DNA of 64,000 nucleotides from Nocardia carnea (GTDB taxonomy: Bacteria > Actinomycetota > Actinomycetes > Mycobacteriales > Mycobacteriaceae): NCBI RefSeq assembly GCF_029868325.1, contig NZ_JARWNW010000251.1, forward strand, positions 18,524 through 82,523, written 5' to 3'. A program made the translations under genes and the position numbers. Below are positions 7,950 to 16,924 of the stretch, one piece after another. The notes below the pieces were generated by a model, which saw only the letters and a program-made list of their open reading frames with translations, was not told where the DNA came from and ran no database searches. Position 1 is the first letter of the stretch. Each line of letters begins with the position of its first letter.

Positions 7950-9209
7950 GTGGAGCCGGATCACAGAATCGTGGTAGTTGGCCAGGGGTACGTCGGGCTT
8001 CCGATCGCGATGGCGGCGGTGGATGCAGGATTGACCGTCGTCGCGGTGGAAAACGATCTGCGGCGACTGACAGACCTTCGCTGTGGCAGATCGTACGTCG
8101 AGTCGGTTTCGAATCAGCAGTTGGTGGCGGCAACCGCTTCGGGTGCCTATCAGCCGGTTGAAATGCTGTCTCCCGATATAGATTTTGATGTCGCCGTCAT
8201 CGCGGTGCCGACCCCACTCGGCATCGATGGGGCGCCGGACATATCGGCGATACAGGCGGCGGCACGGATGGTTGGTGCTGTCATGCGACCGGGATGCCTG
8301 ATCACCCTCGAGTCGACGTCCTATCCGGGAACCACCGAAGATGTCGTTGTTCCTATTCTCAGCGATGCGTCGGGATCGACCGCCGGACGTGATTTCCATG
8401 TTGCGTTCAGCCCCGAACGAATCGATCCGGGATCGACATGGGCGGTGGCGAAGATTCCGAAGCTGGTTGGCGGGATCGACGTAGAGTCGACTGCCCGGGC
8501 CTGCCGGTTCTATGAGAAGTTCATCAATGAGGTCGTTCCGGTGCGGGGTACGCGCGAAGCGGAGCTGGCGAAACTGATCGAGAATACGTTCCGATTCGTC
8601 AATATCGCGTTGGTGAACGAGATGGCCGCCGTATTCAGTGACTCCGGAATCGATCTGCTGGAGAGTCTTCGCGGGGCAGCAACCAAACCGTTCGGGTACC
8701 TGCCGTTTCATCCTGGCCCAGGAATCGGAGGGCACTGCCTGCCGGTAGACGTCGTCTATCTGACGTGGTATGTCCGTACGGTCCTCGGTCGTACGCTGCG
8801 TACGGCCGAGGCTGCGGTGTCAGCCAACGTCGATACACCGCTGCAGGTCGTTGACCGTATCGCAGAAGCCTTGAATGATCGAAACCGAAAGGTTAAAGGC
8901 GCTCGAATCGTGTTACTGGGGTTGAGTTACAAGGCGAACATCGGTGATATCCGAAACTCCGCAAGCGTCGCCGTGGCACGTGAGCTCTTCAATCGCGGCG
9001 CGATTGTGCAGGCGATCGATCCTCACGTCGATCCGGGACTGCCCGAACTGGCTGCCTGGCCCATGATCCCGTTGACATCAGAGGCGTTACGGGTCGCCGA
9101 TATCGTTGCGCTGTTGGTTGATCATGACAGTTTCGATACCGTCCAGATTCGTCAGGAATCGACGGTATTGCTCGATTTCACCGGACCACGTACAGGAGCG
9201 AACACATGA
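7950..9209 (+). CDS. UDP-HexNAc/UDP-glucose 6-dehydrogenase (WecC-like)
   Basis: 419 residues. The Rossmann motif VVGQGYVGLP is at residues 8-17, and the catalytic cysteine lies in PGPGIGGHCLPVD near residue 260. The C-terminal UDP-binding domain contains GLSYKANIGDIRNSAS. The family oxidises a UDP-hexose or UDP-N-acetylhexosamine twice at C6 with NAD to the uronic acid. The overlap with the next gene (stop and ATG share four bases) shows translational coupling to an epimerase, so together they probably supply a modified UDP-uronic acid for a surface glycan. The exact sugar cannot be read from sequence. The start is GTG 7950. Confidence 0.88.
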   Translation: MEPDHRIVVVGQGYVGLPIAMAAVDAGLTVVAVENDLRRLTDLRCGRSYVESVSNQQLVAATASGAYQPVEMLSPDIDFDVAVIAVPTPLGIDGAPDISAIQAAARMVGAVMRPGCLITLESTSYPGTTEDVVVPILSDASGSTAGRDFHVAFSPERIDPGSTWAVAKIPKLVGGIDVESTARACRFYEKFINEVVPVRGTREAELAKLIENTFRFVNIALVNEMAAVFSDSGIDLLESLRGAATKPFGYLPFHPGPGIGGHCLPVDVVYLTWYVRTVLGRTLRTAEAAVSANVDTPLQVVDRIAEALNDRNRKVKGARIVLLGLSYKANIGDIRNSASVAVARELFNRGAIVQAIDPHVDPGLPELAAWPMIPLTSEALRVADIVALLVDHDSFDTVQIRQESTVLLDFTGPRTGANT

Positions 9210-10306
9210 CCGGGAAACCGAGGACACATGCGAGCCCGCCCAGGAATGATGAGCGCGGCTATTTCGACTCCGCGCCGACCCTTGATCTGGTCGCGATCGA
9301 CCATCCATATCGTCGGCTACCCAAGGTGGCAGTAGTGACCGGCGCCGCTGGCTTCATCGGCTCTCACCTGGTCGAGGCATTACTGAACCGCGGTGTCGAG
9401 GTACGGGGCCTGGACAACATGAGTACGGGATCGGAGGAGAACCTCGCCGACATCGCACGTCGGGCGGGGCGCAATTGGCACCGCTTCGAACTCATCACAG
9501 GCGATATCCGCTCGCCCGACGACTGCGAACACGCGCTACGCGGCGCAGATACGGTGTTTCACGAGGCGGCGTTGAACTCCGTACCTCGCTCGCTCCAGAT
9601 CCCGATCACGGTTGCCGAAAACAACGTCCTCGGAATGGCGACACTGCTGCACACTGCGGTATCGGTCGGTGTAGAACGATTCATCTTCGCCAGTTCCAGC
9701 TCGGTCTACGGGAACGTCCCCGACATGGTGCGCCGAGAGGACCTACTGGGCGTCGCGCTGTCGCCGTATGCCGCGAGCAAGCAAGCCGCGGAATCCTTCG
9801 CTCGCTGCTATCACGAGATGGGAAATATATCGGTCACCGGACTGCGATACTTCAATGTTTTCGGACCTAGGCAGAATCCGCACGGGCCCTATTCTGCGGT
9901 CGTACCGAGGTGGATTCAGGCGATGACAGAGGGCCGCGACGTCCAGATCTACGGCGATGGCAAACAGCAGCGCGACTTCACCCACGTGGCGAATATTGTG
10001 CACGCCAACCTGCTTGCGTGCGACACATCGTGTGGCGGGGGCGAGATATTCAACGTCGGCACTCAGCGGGCGATCTCATTGCTCGACTTGTTCGACACGA
10101 TCAAGGCGACCACAGTGGAGGTAACGGGTAGCGAAGACATAACCACACATATGCCCTCGTTCACCGATGAACGGCCAGGAGACGTCCGCTCGGCCTCAGC
10201 GGATCTCACCAAGATCAATACTGTGCTCGGGTACGGTCCAGTGGTCGACTTCACCAGAGGAATGCAGCAGACCGTCGGGTGGTTCGTGGATCATCAGCGC
10301 TCGTAA
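9206..10306 (+). CDS. NAD-dependent nucleotide-sugar epimerase (GalE/WbpP-like SDR)
   Basis: 366 residues from ATG 9206, overlapping the dehydrogenase stop by four bases. The first 40 residues are an extension beyond the usual family start. Then comes the extended-SDR motif VTGAAGFIGSHL, a SSSSVYGN block, and the catalytic Tyr/Lys in SPYAASKQAAES. The C-terminal part has YGDGKQQRDFTHV, typical of UDP-glucose or UDP-GlcNAc 4-epimerases. It probably works with the upstream dehydrogenase on the same UDP-sugar. It could instead be a 4,6-dehydratase or uronate epimerase; conserved residues alone do not decide. Confidence 0.85.
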   Translation: MTGKPRTHASPPRNDERGYFDSAPTLDLVAIDHPYRRLPKVAVVTGAAGFIGSHLVEALLNRGVEVRGLDNMSTGSEENLADIARRAGRNWHRFELITGDIRSPDDCEHALRGADTVFHEAALNSVPRSLQIPITVAENNVLGMATLLHTAVSVGVERFIFASSSSVYGNVPDMVRREDLLGVALSPYAASKQAAESFARCYHEMGNISVTGLRYFNVFGPRQNPHGPYSAVVPRWIQAMTEGRDVQIYGDGKQQRDFTHVANIVHANLLACDTSCGGGEIFNVGTQRAISLLDLFDTIKATTVEVTGSEDITTHMPSFTDERPGDVRSASADLTKINTVLGYGPVVDFTRGMQQTVGWFVDHQRS

Positions 10307-10491
10307 ACGGGATATACTTCGTTCACGCTGCGGAGCCGCTCTTCCAGCAGGATTCGGCATCCTCGAACCAAACGATCGACCGGTTCCCACGCGATACCGA
10401 GCCGAAGCCGAGCGTCCGGATCCGGGTCGACCTGGAATGGTGTCCCGGCTGTGACCTGCACACCGGACCGCTGTCGACGATGGTAGCCGAA
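10294..10491 (-). pseudogene. C-terminal remnant of a PLP aminotransferase-like protein
   Basis: On the minus strand this frame reads GVQVTAGTPF, then ARLRLGIAWEP, then RGCRILLEERL, and stops at 10294. The order 'GV-VTPG-F ... LRL-F ... E-I--G---L' is the usual C-terminal end of class I/II aminotransferases. An in-frame TAG sits just upstream at 10492-10494, and nothing resembling the PLP-binding core precedes it. The stop overlaps the end of the epimerase gene on the other strand. It is read as a gene tail left in a reshuffled glycan patch. Confidence 0.4.
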
Positions 10492-10668
10492 CTATACCTG
10501 GGCGCCGCGAGGTGTCACACCGATTCTGCGGCATCGGTTTTCGCGGAAACGCATGTCCATGTCGGGGGCGCTGGCCTACCGTCCCGACCGCAGTGAGGCC
10601 GCGTTCGTGTTCGCTATGAAAGAGGGTACCTACAACACCGGATCGCTCGTCGTTCGCGCAGGCCGTAA

Positions 10669-11508
10669 TCAAGAAACCGGCATACTGCTGGTGTCGATGA
10701 TGGCGCTGGAGGGGGGCGCGGCGGTTTCGTGCCGTTCGTAGCGGCAGGGGTGTGGAAATCGCTCAGCGAGGAAGCGTTGCAGGTCAGGGCCGAACGCCGG
10801 GTCGTCGAAGTTGAGGAACCTTACCTCTGCCGCGCTGGTAAGGGAGACGATCTCGTCATATGCCGGGGGTTTGCCATAGAAGCCCACCCGGCTGCCCTCC
10901 GTTTTGAGATGCACCAGCGGTCGCGGGTAGTGCTTCTGGATGTGGCTCGGAATGGCGGTGGTGCCCATCAGGCCCTGGAAGCGGTCCTCGGTGACGAAAT
11001 CCCGTAGATCGCGATAGGCGTCCAGCACCCACTGCTTCCGGAACCAGGCCGGCGTATGCGTTTCATAGTTGAGCGTGCCGTAGCCGAGGCGTTTGAGCAG
11101 GTCATGCGTCCGCCACAGACTGTCCTTCCACAGGCCTGTGCCGCGACTATCGAGGGTCGCCAGATCCTGTAGATAGCGGTTCCGCCGGGCCTCGTCGGGC
11201 GTGAGATCGCGGATCAGAACGAAGTCGTCGGCGAAGCGGATGTATTCCTCGTCCAGTTCCGGTAGCAGGGCCGTGAGATAGAACATCAGGAAGGTATTCG
11301 TGACGGGCGTTCTGTAGGGGCCGATCCAGGCGATTGCCTCGTGTGGAACATGGAAGATTCCGCTCTCCGGACCCGCCAGCCATTCCGGCCGATCGCCGAA
11401 CACCACCACCCGCCTCACCCACGGCATGTAGCGTTCGACGCTCCGCAGCGAATACTTCAGTTCGAGGTCACCGAATGGACTGTGTTTGAGGAAATAAAGA
11501 ACATCCAT
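10669..11508 (-). CDS. Short Stealth-family sugar-phosphate/glycosyl transferase
   Basis: 279 residues. The N-terminal half carries the Stealth conserved region 2 pattern: LKYSLRSVERYMPWVRRV, then GDRPEWL, then ALLPELDEEYIRFADDFVL, the last being the acidic D-D motif that binds metal-sugar. H and W residues in the second half (HTPAWFRKQ, HIQKHYPRP) fit CR3/CR4 positions. Stealth proteins transfer hexose-1-phosphates to build capsule-like polymers. This one lacks a separate CR1 and is shorter than many, but it appears complete, from ATG 11508. It probably belongs with the dehydrogenase-epimerase pair. Its last 150 bases are duplicated at 6.7-6.9 kb. Confidence 0.72.
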   Translation of the reverse strand: MDVLYFLKHSPFGDLELKYSLRSVERYMPWVRRVVVFGDRPEWLAGPESGIFHVPHEAIAWIGPYRTPVTNTFLMFYLTALLPELDEEYIRFADDFVLIRDLTPDEARRNRYLQDLATLDSRGTGLWKDSLWRTHDLLKRLGYGTLNYETHTPAWFRKQWVLDAYRDLRDFVTEDRFQGLMGTTAIPSHIQKHYPRPLVHLKTEGSRVGFYGKPPAYDEIVSLTSAAEVRFLNFDDPAFGPDLQRFLAERFPHPCRYERHETAAPPSSAIIDTSSMPVS

Positions 11509-12015
11509 CGCCTGGACTTTCCGGAGGGGGGTGAAGGGCAGGGCTCAGTCGAAGTCGTGAACTGAGTATGGCCGAGGCTATTCGACAGGTGTGGCATCGG
11601 GTCCCAGAAGGTTCCGGTCGCGCTTGCCGCGTCACCGGCGGGCTGCTCGGCGAAACCACCGGGGGTTTCGCCGGAGGCGCTGTTGATGAACCCTGCCATA
11701 CGTCGGCTTCCTCCCTGAAATGCTCCCTGCCATTGTGTTTCATTCTCCCCAGTGGGAAACGCGGAGAATACGATGGCGGAACCGACGGCGCAGGACCGCG
11801 AAACCGAGACCGCCAAGGCGTGAAACCACACCGGGGCTGGACCGTTGGCCTCGATTTTTCGTGAGGGGTGGGTTGGTCCGATGGGGGTCAGCCGAACCGG
11901 CCCAGCTCCTGAGGCACGAAGCCTCAGTTGCCGGGCCGGTCGGGGGGTTACCGGTCAGGCACGAACACGTGTGCGGCCAGGCGCCCACACGACCGTGCCG
12001 CTGCTCTGAGGATCT
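11509..12015. other. Stretch without a firm gene
   Basis: No confident gene lies here. A minus-strand frame from ATG 11699 (MAGFINSASGETPGG) to 11457 has a GGAGG about ten bases upstream, but it would overlap the Stealth start out of frame and its product is a low-complexity 80-residue chain. The only clear structure is the hairpin at 11896-11940. Confidence 0.4.
11896..11940 (-). terminator. Two-tier hairpin downstream of mmsB
   Basis: An outer arm accggccc pairs perfectly with gggccggt, and an inner arm ctgaggc pairs with gcctcag around a five-base loop. There is no T-tract on either side. It lies 76 bases past the end of mmsB, so a transcription-ending role for the valine operon is likely but not proven. 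Confidence 0.5.
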
Positions 12016-12918
12016 TCAGCCGGCGGTCTGCGATCCACCGCTGCGTTCGCGGACCTCGGTGATGATCGCCGAGAAGTCCCGGCCGCCGGAGGTTTCGTTG
12101 AACTCGCGGTAGATCTCAGCCGCCAGTTCGCCGATGCGACCGTGGACCCCGTTGGCCCGCAGGGCTTCCGCGGCCAGACCCAGATCCTTGTTCATCAGGG
12201 CGGTGGCGAACCCGGGCTGGTAGTCGTTGTTCGCCGGGCTGGTCGGCACCGGGCCCGGGACCGGGCAATAGGTGGTGAGCGCCCAGCTCTGCCCGGACGC
12301 CGTGGACACCACATCGAAGAACGACTGGTGGCTCAGTCCCAGCTTCTCCCCCAGCACCAGCGCCTCGGACAGGCCGATCATCGAGATTCCGAGCAGCATG
12401 TTGTTGCAGATCTTGGCCGCCTGCCCGACCCCGGCGCCGCCGCAGTGCACAACCTTGGCGCCCATCACCTCCAGCACCGGCAGTGCCTCGGCGAAATCGG
12501 CTTCCGCCCCACCGACCATGAAGGTGAGCGTGCCGGCGGCCGCACCCGAAACACCGCCGGAGACCGGTGCGTCCAGTGCCCGATGCCCGGCAGCAGTCGC
12601 TGCCTCCGCGGCCGCTTTGGCATCACCGACATCGATGGTCGAGCAGTCCACGAACAAGGTGTTCGGCTGCGCGACCGGCAGCAGTTCGGCGTACACATCA
12701 CGCACCAGCTTGCCGTTGGTGAGCATCGTGATGACGATATCGCGACCGGTGGCGGCCGCGGCCCCGGTATCCACCAGTGCCACATTGTCTTTGCGGGCCT
12801 GCTCCTGCGCCGCGGCCGACGGGTCGTAGGCGTGCACCTCGTATCCGGCCTTGACCAGGTTCGCCGCCATGGGCCCGCCCATATGGCCGAGGCCGAGGAA
12901 ACCGATCGTCTTGCTCAT
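12016..12918 (-). CDS. mmsB: 3-hydroxyisobutyrate dehydrogenase
   Basis: 300 residues. It oxidises 3-hydroxyisobutyrate to methylmalonate semialdehyde with NAD in valine breakdown. The nucleotide-binding motif is GLGHMGGPMA at 9-18, the substrate loop is DAPVSGG at 116-122, and the catalytic lysine is K169 in GAGVGQAAK. The ATG shares one base with the upstream stop (TAATG) and has GGAGG in front, so it is translationally coupled to the hydrolase gene. It is the last gene of a four-gene minus-strand operon that starts with mmsA. Confidence 0.93.
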   Translation of the reverse strand: MSKTIGFLGLGHMGGPMAANLVKAGYEVHAYDPSAAAQEQARKDNVALVDTGAAAATGRDIVITMLTNGKLVRDVYAELLPVAQPNTLFVDCSTIDVGDAKAAAEAATAAGHRALDAPVSGGVSGAAAGTLTFMVGGAEADFAEALPVLEVMGAKVVHCGGAGVGQAAKICNNMLLGISMIGLSEALVLGEKLGLSHQSFFDVVSTASGQSWALTTYCPVPGPVPTSPANNDYQPGFATALMNKDLGLAAEALRANGVHGRIGELAAEIYREFNETSGGRDFSAIITEVRERSGGSQTAG

Positions 12919-14003
12919 TACTTTTCCTCCGGAATCGTCAAACCCAGTTCCCGTTCGCCCAGTTCGGCGAAGTACGCGTCGACCTGGGCGGTGGTGACCT
13001 CGGTCAGGGCCGCGGGCGACCATTGCGGGTTGCGGTCCTTGTCGACCACCTGCGCGCGAATCCCCTCGACCAGATCGTGCGAGGCCAGCGAGGCGATCGA
13101 TACGCGGTACTCCTCGTTCAGCACCGCCTCCAGGCTCGTGGCCGTGCGGGCCGACCGCAGCGAGCGCAGGGTGACCTGTAGCGCGACCGGTGATTTACCG
13201 AGTATCGCGGTGGCGGCCGCATTCGCCTCGGTATCGGCGTGCTCCTGTAGATGGGCGACGATTTCGGCGACCGTCTCCGCGCCGTAGCAGGAGTCGATCC
13301 AGTCCCGCTGTCCGAGCAGCGTCGATTCCGGTGCCTCGGCCGCGTATTTGGCGATCGCGATATCCGCGGATTCGGTCTGCAGGGTGGTGAGCAGGGCCGG
13401 AACCTGCTCGGCGGGAACGTAATAGTCCGCGAATCCGGTGGCGATCGCATCGCCGGCCTTCATCCGCGCCGTGGTGAGCGCGATATGGGTGCCCAGTTCG
13501 CCCGGCGCCCGCGACAGCAGATACGTACCACCGACATCCGGGATGAACCCGATCCCGACCTCGGGCATCCCGATGGTCGATTTCTCGGTGACGATCCGGT
13601 GGCTGCCGTGCGCGGACAGCCCGACCCCGCCGCCCATCACGATCCCGTCCATCACCGCGACATACGGTTTCGGGAAGCGGCCGATGAGCGCGTTGAGAAT
13701 GTACTCGTCGCGCCAGAACTTCCCGGTGGCCGAATCCGCCGCTGACCCCACGTGCCCGGCCGCCTGCTGTTCCTTGGCGTCGTGATGGATGGCGACGATA
13801 TCGCCACCCGCGCACAGCCCACGTTCACCGGCGCCGGTGATGGCGACGGTGCGTACCGAATCGTCGGTGGCCCAGGCCCGCAACTGCTCGGTGATGGTGC
13901 GCGTCATGGCGTGGTTCAGCGCGTTGATGGCCTTGGGCCGGTTCAGGGTGAGGAGTCCCAGGCCGTCACGCTGTTCGACCAGGACTTCGGGTTCGTCGCT
14001 CAT
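12918..14003 (-). CDS. 3-hydroxyisobutyryl-CoA hydrolase (crotonase fold)
   Basis: 361 residues from ATG 14003 (MSDEPEVL). It has the crotonase oxyanion-hole CAGGD at 64-68 and the active-site acids E148 and D156 in MPEVGIGFIPDVGG. The C-terminal extension beyond 260 residues, including GKSPVALQVTLRSL and EYRVS, is the mark of the HIBYL-CoA hydrolase branch and not of plain enoyl-CoA hydratases. It releases CoA from 3-hydroxyisobutyryl-CoA, feeding mmsB immediately downstream. A start six codons earlier is possible but has a poorer ribosome site. Confidence 0.88.
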   Translation of the reverse strand: MSDEPEVLVEQRDGLGLLTLNRPKAINALNHAMTRTITEQLRAWATDDSVRTVAITGAGERGLCAGGDIVAIHHDAKEQQAAGHVGSAADSATGKFWRDEYILNALIGRFPKPYVAVMDGIVMGGGVGLSAHGSHRIVTEKSTIGMPEVGIGFIPDVGGTYLLSRAPGELGTHIALTTARMKAGDAIATGFADYYVPAEQVPALLTTLQTESADIAIAKYAAEAPESTLLGQRDWIDSCYGAETVAEIVAHLQEHADTEANAAATAILGKSPVALQVTLRSLRSARTATSLEAVLNEEYRVSIASLASHDLVEGIRAQVVDKDRNPQWSPAALTEVTTAQVDAYFAELGERELGLTIPEEK

Positions 14004-14040
14004 ACAGTTCCTTCCACGCACGCCGGCGACTCCGATGCGA

Positions 14041-15198
14041 TCACGACGCGCTCACCGCGGACGCCGTCATCGACCGGGCCACGACCAGGCGCATGATCTC
14101 GTTGGTGCCTTCCAGGATCTGATGCACCCGCAGGTCCCGGACGATCTTCTCCAGACCGTATTCGGCCAGGTAACCGTAACCGCCGTGCAGTTGCAGGGCG
14201 GCGTTGGCGACCTCGAAACCGGAGTCGGTGGCGAATCGTTTGGCCATGGCACACAGTTCGACCTTGTCCGGCGCGTCCGCGTCCAGGGCCGCCGCGGCCC
14301 GCCACAGCAGGGTCCGGGCGGCTTCCAGTTTGGTCCGCATATCGGCCAATTCGAACTGCAGGGCCTGGTTGTTCAGCAACGGTGCGCCGAATGCGGTGCG
14401 CTGGGCCAGGTAGGGCACGGTTTTGTCGAGCGCGATCTGCGCCCCGCCCATCGAGCATGCCGCGATATTCAGCCGGCCGCCGTTGAGCCCGTTCATGGCG
14501 ATCCGGAAACCGTCGCCCTCTGCGCCGAGCCGGTTGGCCACCGGGACGCGGGCGTCGGTGAGGATCACCTGCCGGGTGGGCTGGGCGTTCCAGCCCATCT
14601 TCTTCTCGTTCGGGCCGACCTCCAGGCCGGGGGTGTCGGCCGGGATCACCAGGGTGGAGATACCGCGCGCACCGGTGTCCTGGGTGCGGACCATCATCAC
14701 GTACAGGTCGTTGCTGCCCGCGCCCGAGATGAACTGTTTGGCGCCGTTGACGATGTAGTCGTCGCCGTCGCGCACCGCCCGGGTGGTGATGGCCGCGGCA
14801 TCCGACCCCACCCCCGGTTCGGTGAGCGCATAGCTGGCCAGCAGGTCCATCGCGGTGAGCCCGGGCAGCCAGCGGCGGCGCTGTTCGTCGTCACCGTAGG
14901 CGTCGATCATCCAGGCCGCCATGTTGTGGATGGAGATATAGGCGGCCACGGCCGGGCAGCCGGTGGCGAGTTGTTCGAAGATCCGCACCGCGTCCAGCCG
15001 GCGCAGCCCGGACCCGCCGAACTCCTCGCTCACATAGATTCCGCCCAGCCCGACCGCACCCGATTTCCGCAGGACGTCCACCGGGAAATGTTTTTCCTGG
15101 TCCCATTCCACGGCATGCGGGGCCAGGTATTCGTCGGCGAACTCCCGGGCGGTATCGCGGATGGCCCGCTCGTCGGCGTCGAGAGTGAACATGCTCAT
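14041..15198 (-). CDS. fadE9: Isobutyryl-CoA dehydrogenase
   Basis: 385 residues with the full acyl-CoA dehydrogenase pattern: ALTEPGVGSDAA for FAD binding, QALQFELADM in the C-terminal domain, and the catalytic Glu in ILEGTNEI, E363. It oxidises a short branched acyl-CoA, here inferred to be isobutyryl-CoA from its operon with mmsA and mmsB, the same company as M. tuberculosis fadE9. Its start overlaps the mmsA stop by four bases (ATGA). A second ATG two codons in is equally plausible. Confidence 0.88.
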   Translation of the reverse strand: MSMFTLDADERAIRDTAREFADEYLAPHAVEWDQEKHFPVDVLRKSGAVGLGGIYVSEEFGGSGLRRLDAVRIFEQLATGCPAVAAYISIHNMAAWMIDAYGDDEQRRRWLPGLTAMDLLASYALTEPGVGSDAAAITTRAVRDGDDYIVNGAKQFISGAGSNDLYVMMVRTQDTGARGISTLVIPADTPGLEVGPNEKKMGWNAQPTRQVILTDARVPVANRLGAEGDGFRIAMNGLNGGRLNIAACSMGGAQIALDKTVPYLAQRTAFGAPLLNNQALQFELADMRTKLEAARTLLWRAAAALDADAPDKVELCAMAKRFATDSGFEVANAALQLHGGYGYLAEYGLEKIVRDLRVHQILEGTNEIMRLVVARSMTASAVSAS

Positions 15199-16694
15199 TC
15201 CATCGTCGGGATGACGAAGCTGTTGCTCTCCTTGAGCCCGGCCGGCCAGCGCTGCGTCACCGTCTTGGTCTTGGTGTAGAAGCGGATCGAATCGGGGCCG
15301 TGCTGGTTCAAATCGCCGAACCCGGAGCGCTTCCAGCCGCCGAAGGTGTAGTAGGCGATCGGCACGGGGATCGGGACGTTGATGCCGACCATGCCCACCT
15401 GGACCCGGGCCGCGAAGTTACGGGCGGCGTCACCGTCGCGGGTGAAAATCGCTACGCCGTTGCCGTATTCGTGGTCGTTGGCCAGCGCGAGAGCTTCCTC
15501 GTAGTCTTCGGCGCGCACCACGCTGAGCACGGGGCCGAAGATCTCGTCGGTGTAGATGGACATATTCTTGGTGACCCGGTCGAACAGGGTCGCGCCGACG
15601 AAATAGCCGTTCTCCGCGCCCTCCACGGTGAGCCCGCGCCCGTCCACGACCAGTTCGGCGCCCTCGTCGATGCCCTGCTGGACGTATTTCTTCACCCGGT
15701 CCACACCGTCGAGACCCACCAGCGGCCCGTAGTCCGCGCCCGGATCGTCGGATTTCCCGATATTGAGCTTGTGCACCCGATCGGTGAGCTTCTCGACCAG
15801 CCGGTTCGCGGTCTCCTCGCCGACCGGTACGGCCACCGAGATCGCCATGCAGCGCTCACCGGCCGAACCGTAACCGGCGCCGATCAACTGGTCGGCGACA
15901 TCGTCGAGGTCGGCGTCCGGCATGACGATGGCATGGTTCTTCGCGCCGCCGAAGCACTGGGCGCGTTTACCGTTGGCGGTGGCGGTTTCGTAGATGTACT
16001 GCGCGATCGGGGTGGAGCCGACGAAGCCGACGGCCTTGATCCGGGGGTCGTGCAGGAGGGTGTCGACGGCTTCCTTGTCGCCGTTGACCACGTTGAACAC
16101 GCCCTCGGGCAGACCGGCCTCGAGGAACAGTTCGGCGAGCCGCAGCGGGACCGAGGGGTCGCGTTCGGAGGGTTTGAGCACGAAGGCGTTACCGCAGGCA
16201 AGGGCCGGGCCGGCCTTCCACAGCGGAATCATCGCGGGGAAGTTGAACGGGGTGATCCCGGCGACCACACCCAGCGGCTGGCGCATCGAGTACACATCGA
16301 TCCCGGTGCCGGCGCTCTCGGTGTATTCGCCCTTGAGCAGATGCGGGATACCGACGGCGAATTCGATGACCTCGAGCCCGCGCTGGATATCACCCTTGGC
16401 GTCGGGGATGGTCTTCCCGTGCTCGCTGGACAGCAGCGCGGCGAGGGAGTCCATTTCGTCGTTGACCAGGGTCAGGAACTTCATCAGGATCCGGGCCCGG
16501 CGCTGCGGGTTCATCGCTGCCCAAGCAGGCTGCGCCGCTTCGGCATTCGCGATCGCCTGCTCGACCTCTGATTTGCTCGCCAGCGGCACCCGGGCCTGCA
16601 CCTCGCCGAGGTTGGGGTCGTAGACATCGCCGAACCGGCCGGACGCGCCGGGGACCTGCTGCCCGCCGATGAAATGTGTGAGTTCTCGAACCAT
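15195..16694 (-). CDS. mmsA: Methylmalonate-semialdehyde dehydrogenase (CoA-acylating)
   Basis: 499 residues. It converts methylmalonate semialdehyde to propionyl-CoA, linking valine breakdown to the propionyl-CoA carboxylase genes at 58.8 kb. The catalytic cysteine is C282 in GSAGERCM, and the cofactor-binding GITPFNFPAMIP stretch is the MMSDH version of the aldehyde dehydrogenase motif. It is the first gene of the operon; a pair of overlapping palindromes sits about 75-97 bases upstream of the ATG. Confidence 0.95.
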   Translation of the reverse strand: MVRELTHFIGGQQVPGASGRFGDVYDPNLGEVQARVPLASKSEVEQAIANAEAAQPAWAAMNPQRRARILMKFLTLVNDEMDSLAALLSSEHGKTIPDAKGDIQRGLEVIEFAVGIPHLLKGEYTESAGTGIDVYSMRQPLGVVAGITPFNFPAMIPLWKAGPALACGNAFVLKPSERDPSVPLRLAELFLEAGLPEGVFNVVNGDKEAVDTLLHDPRIKAVGFVGSTPIAQYIYETATANGKRAQCFGGAKNHAIVMPDADLDDVADQLIGAGYGSAGERCMAISVAVPVGEETANRLVEKLTDRVHKLNIGKSDDPGADYGPLVGLDGVDRVKKYVQQGIDEGAELVVDGRGLTVEGAENGYFVGATLFDRVTKNMSIYTDEIFGPVLSVVRAEDYEEALALANDHEYGNGVAIFTRDGDAARNFAARVQVGMVGINVPIPVPIAYYTFGGWKRSGFGDLNQHGPDSIRFYTKTKTVTQRWPAGLKESNSFVIPTME

Positions 16695-16769
16695 GCGATT
16701 CCTGCCTCGTGTCGGGGGTGGCGGGCGCGGCGCTGCGGCCGTCCGTCACACGAAGATCATTCTTGCGGG

Positions 16770-16791
16770 CGTCCAATAGTTGGACGTCCAA
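16770..16791 (-). promoter_or_regulatory. Overlapping palindromes upstream of mmsA
   Basis: CGTCCAA-TAG-TTGGACG (16770-16786) is a perfect inverted repeat. Its right arm extends into a second perfect palindrome TTGGACGTCCAA (16780-16791). The half-site TTGGAC/GTCCAA thus occurs three times in 22 bases. This looks like an operator for a dimeric TetR-type repressor binding cooperatively. Confidence 0.6.
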
Positions 16792-16924
16792 GCAAAACGA
16801 TACACCCGGGCCCCACGACAAACCAGACTTCCCCGCAAGATATCCACCAACTGCGCAAACACCCCGCTCCGCGATTCATCGGTGTGGTTGCGCAAAGCCT
16901 ATCCGCAGCCGGCACCCGGCGGAA

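Noticed and set aside
10196..10672. Minus-strand 158-residue gene
   Set aside because: Its frame differs from the one that shows the aminotransferase tail, and it is Arg/Ser-rich noise.
15300..16571. A 423-codon plus-strand frame
   Set aside because: It is antisense to mmsA and has reverse-frame composition.
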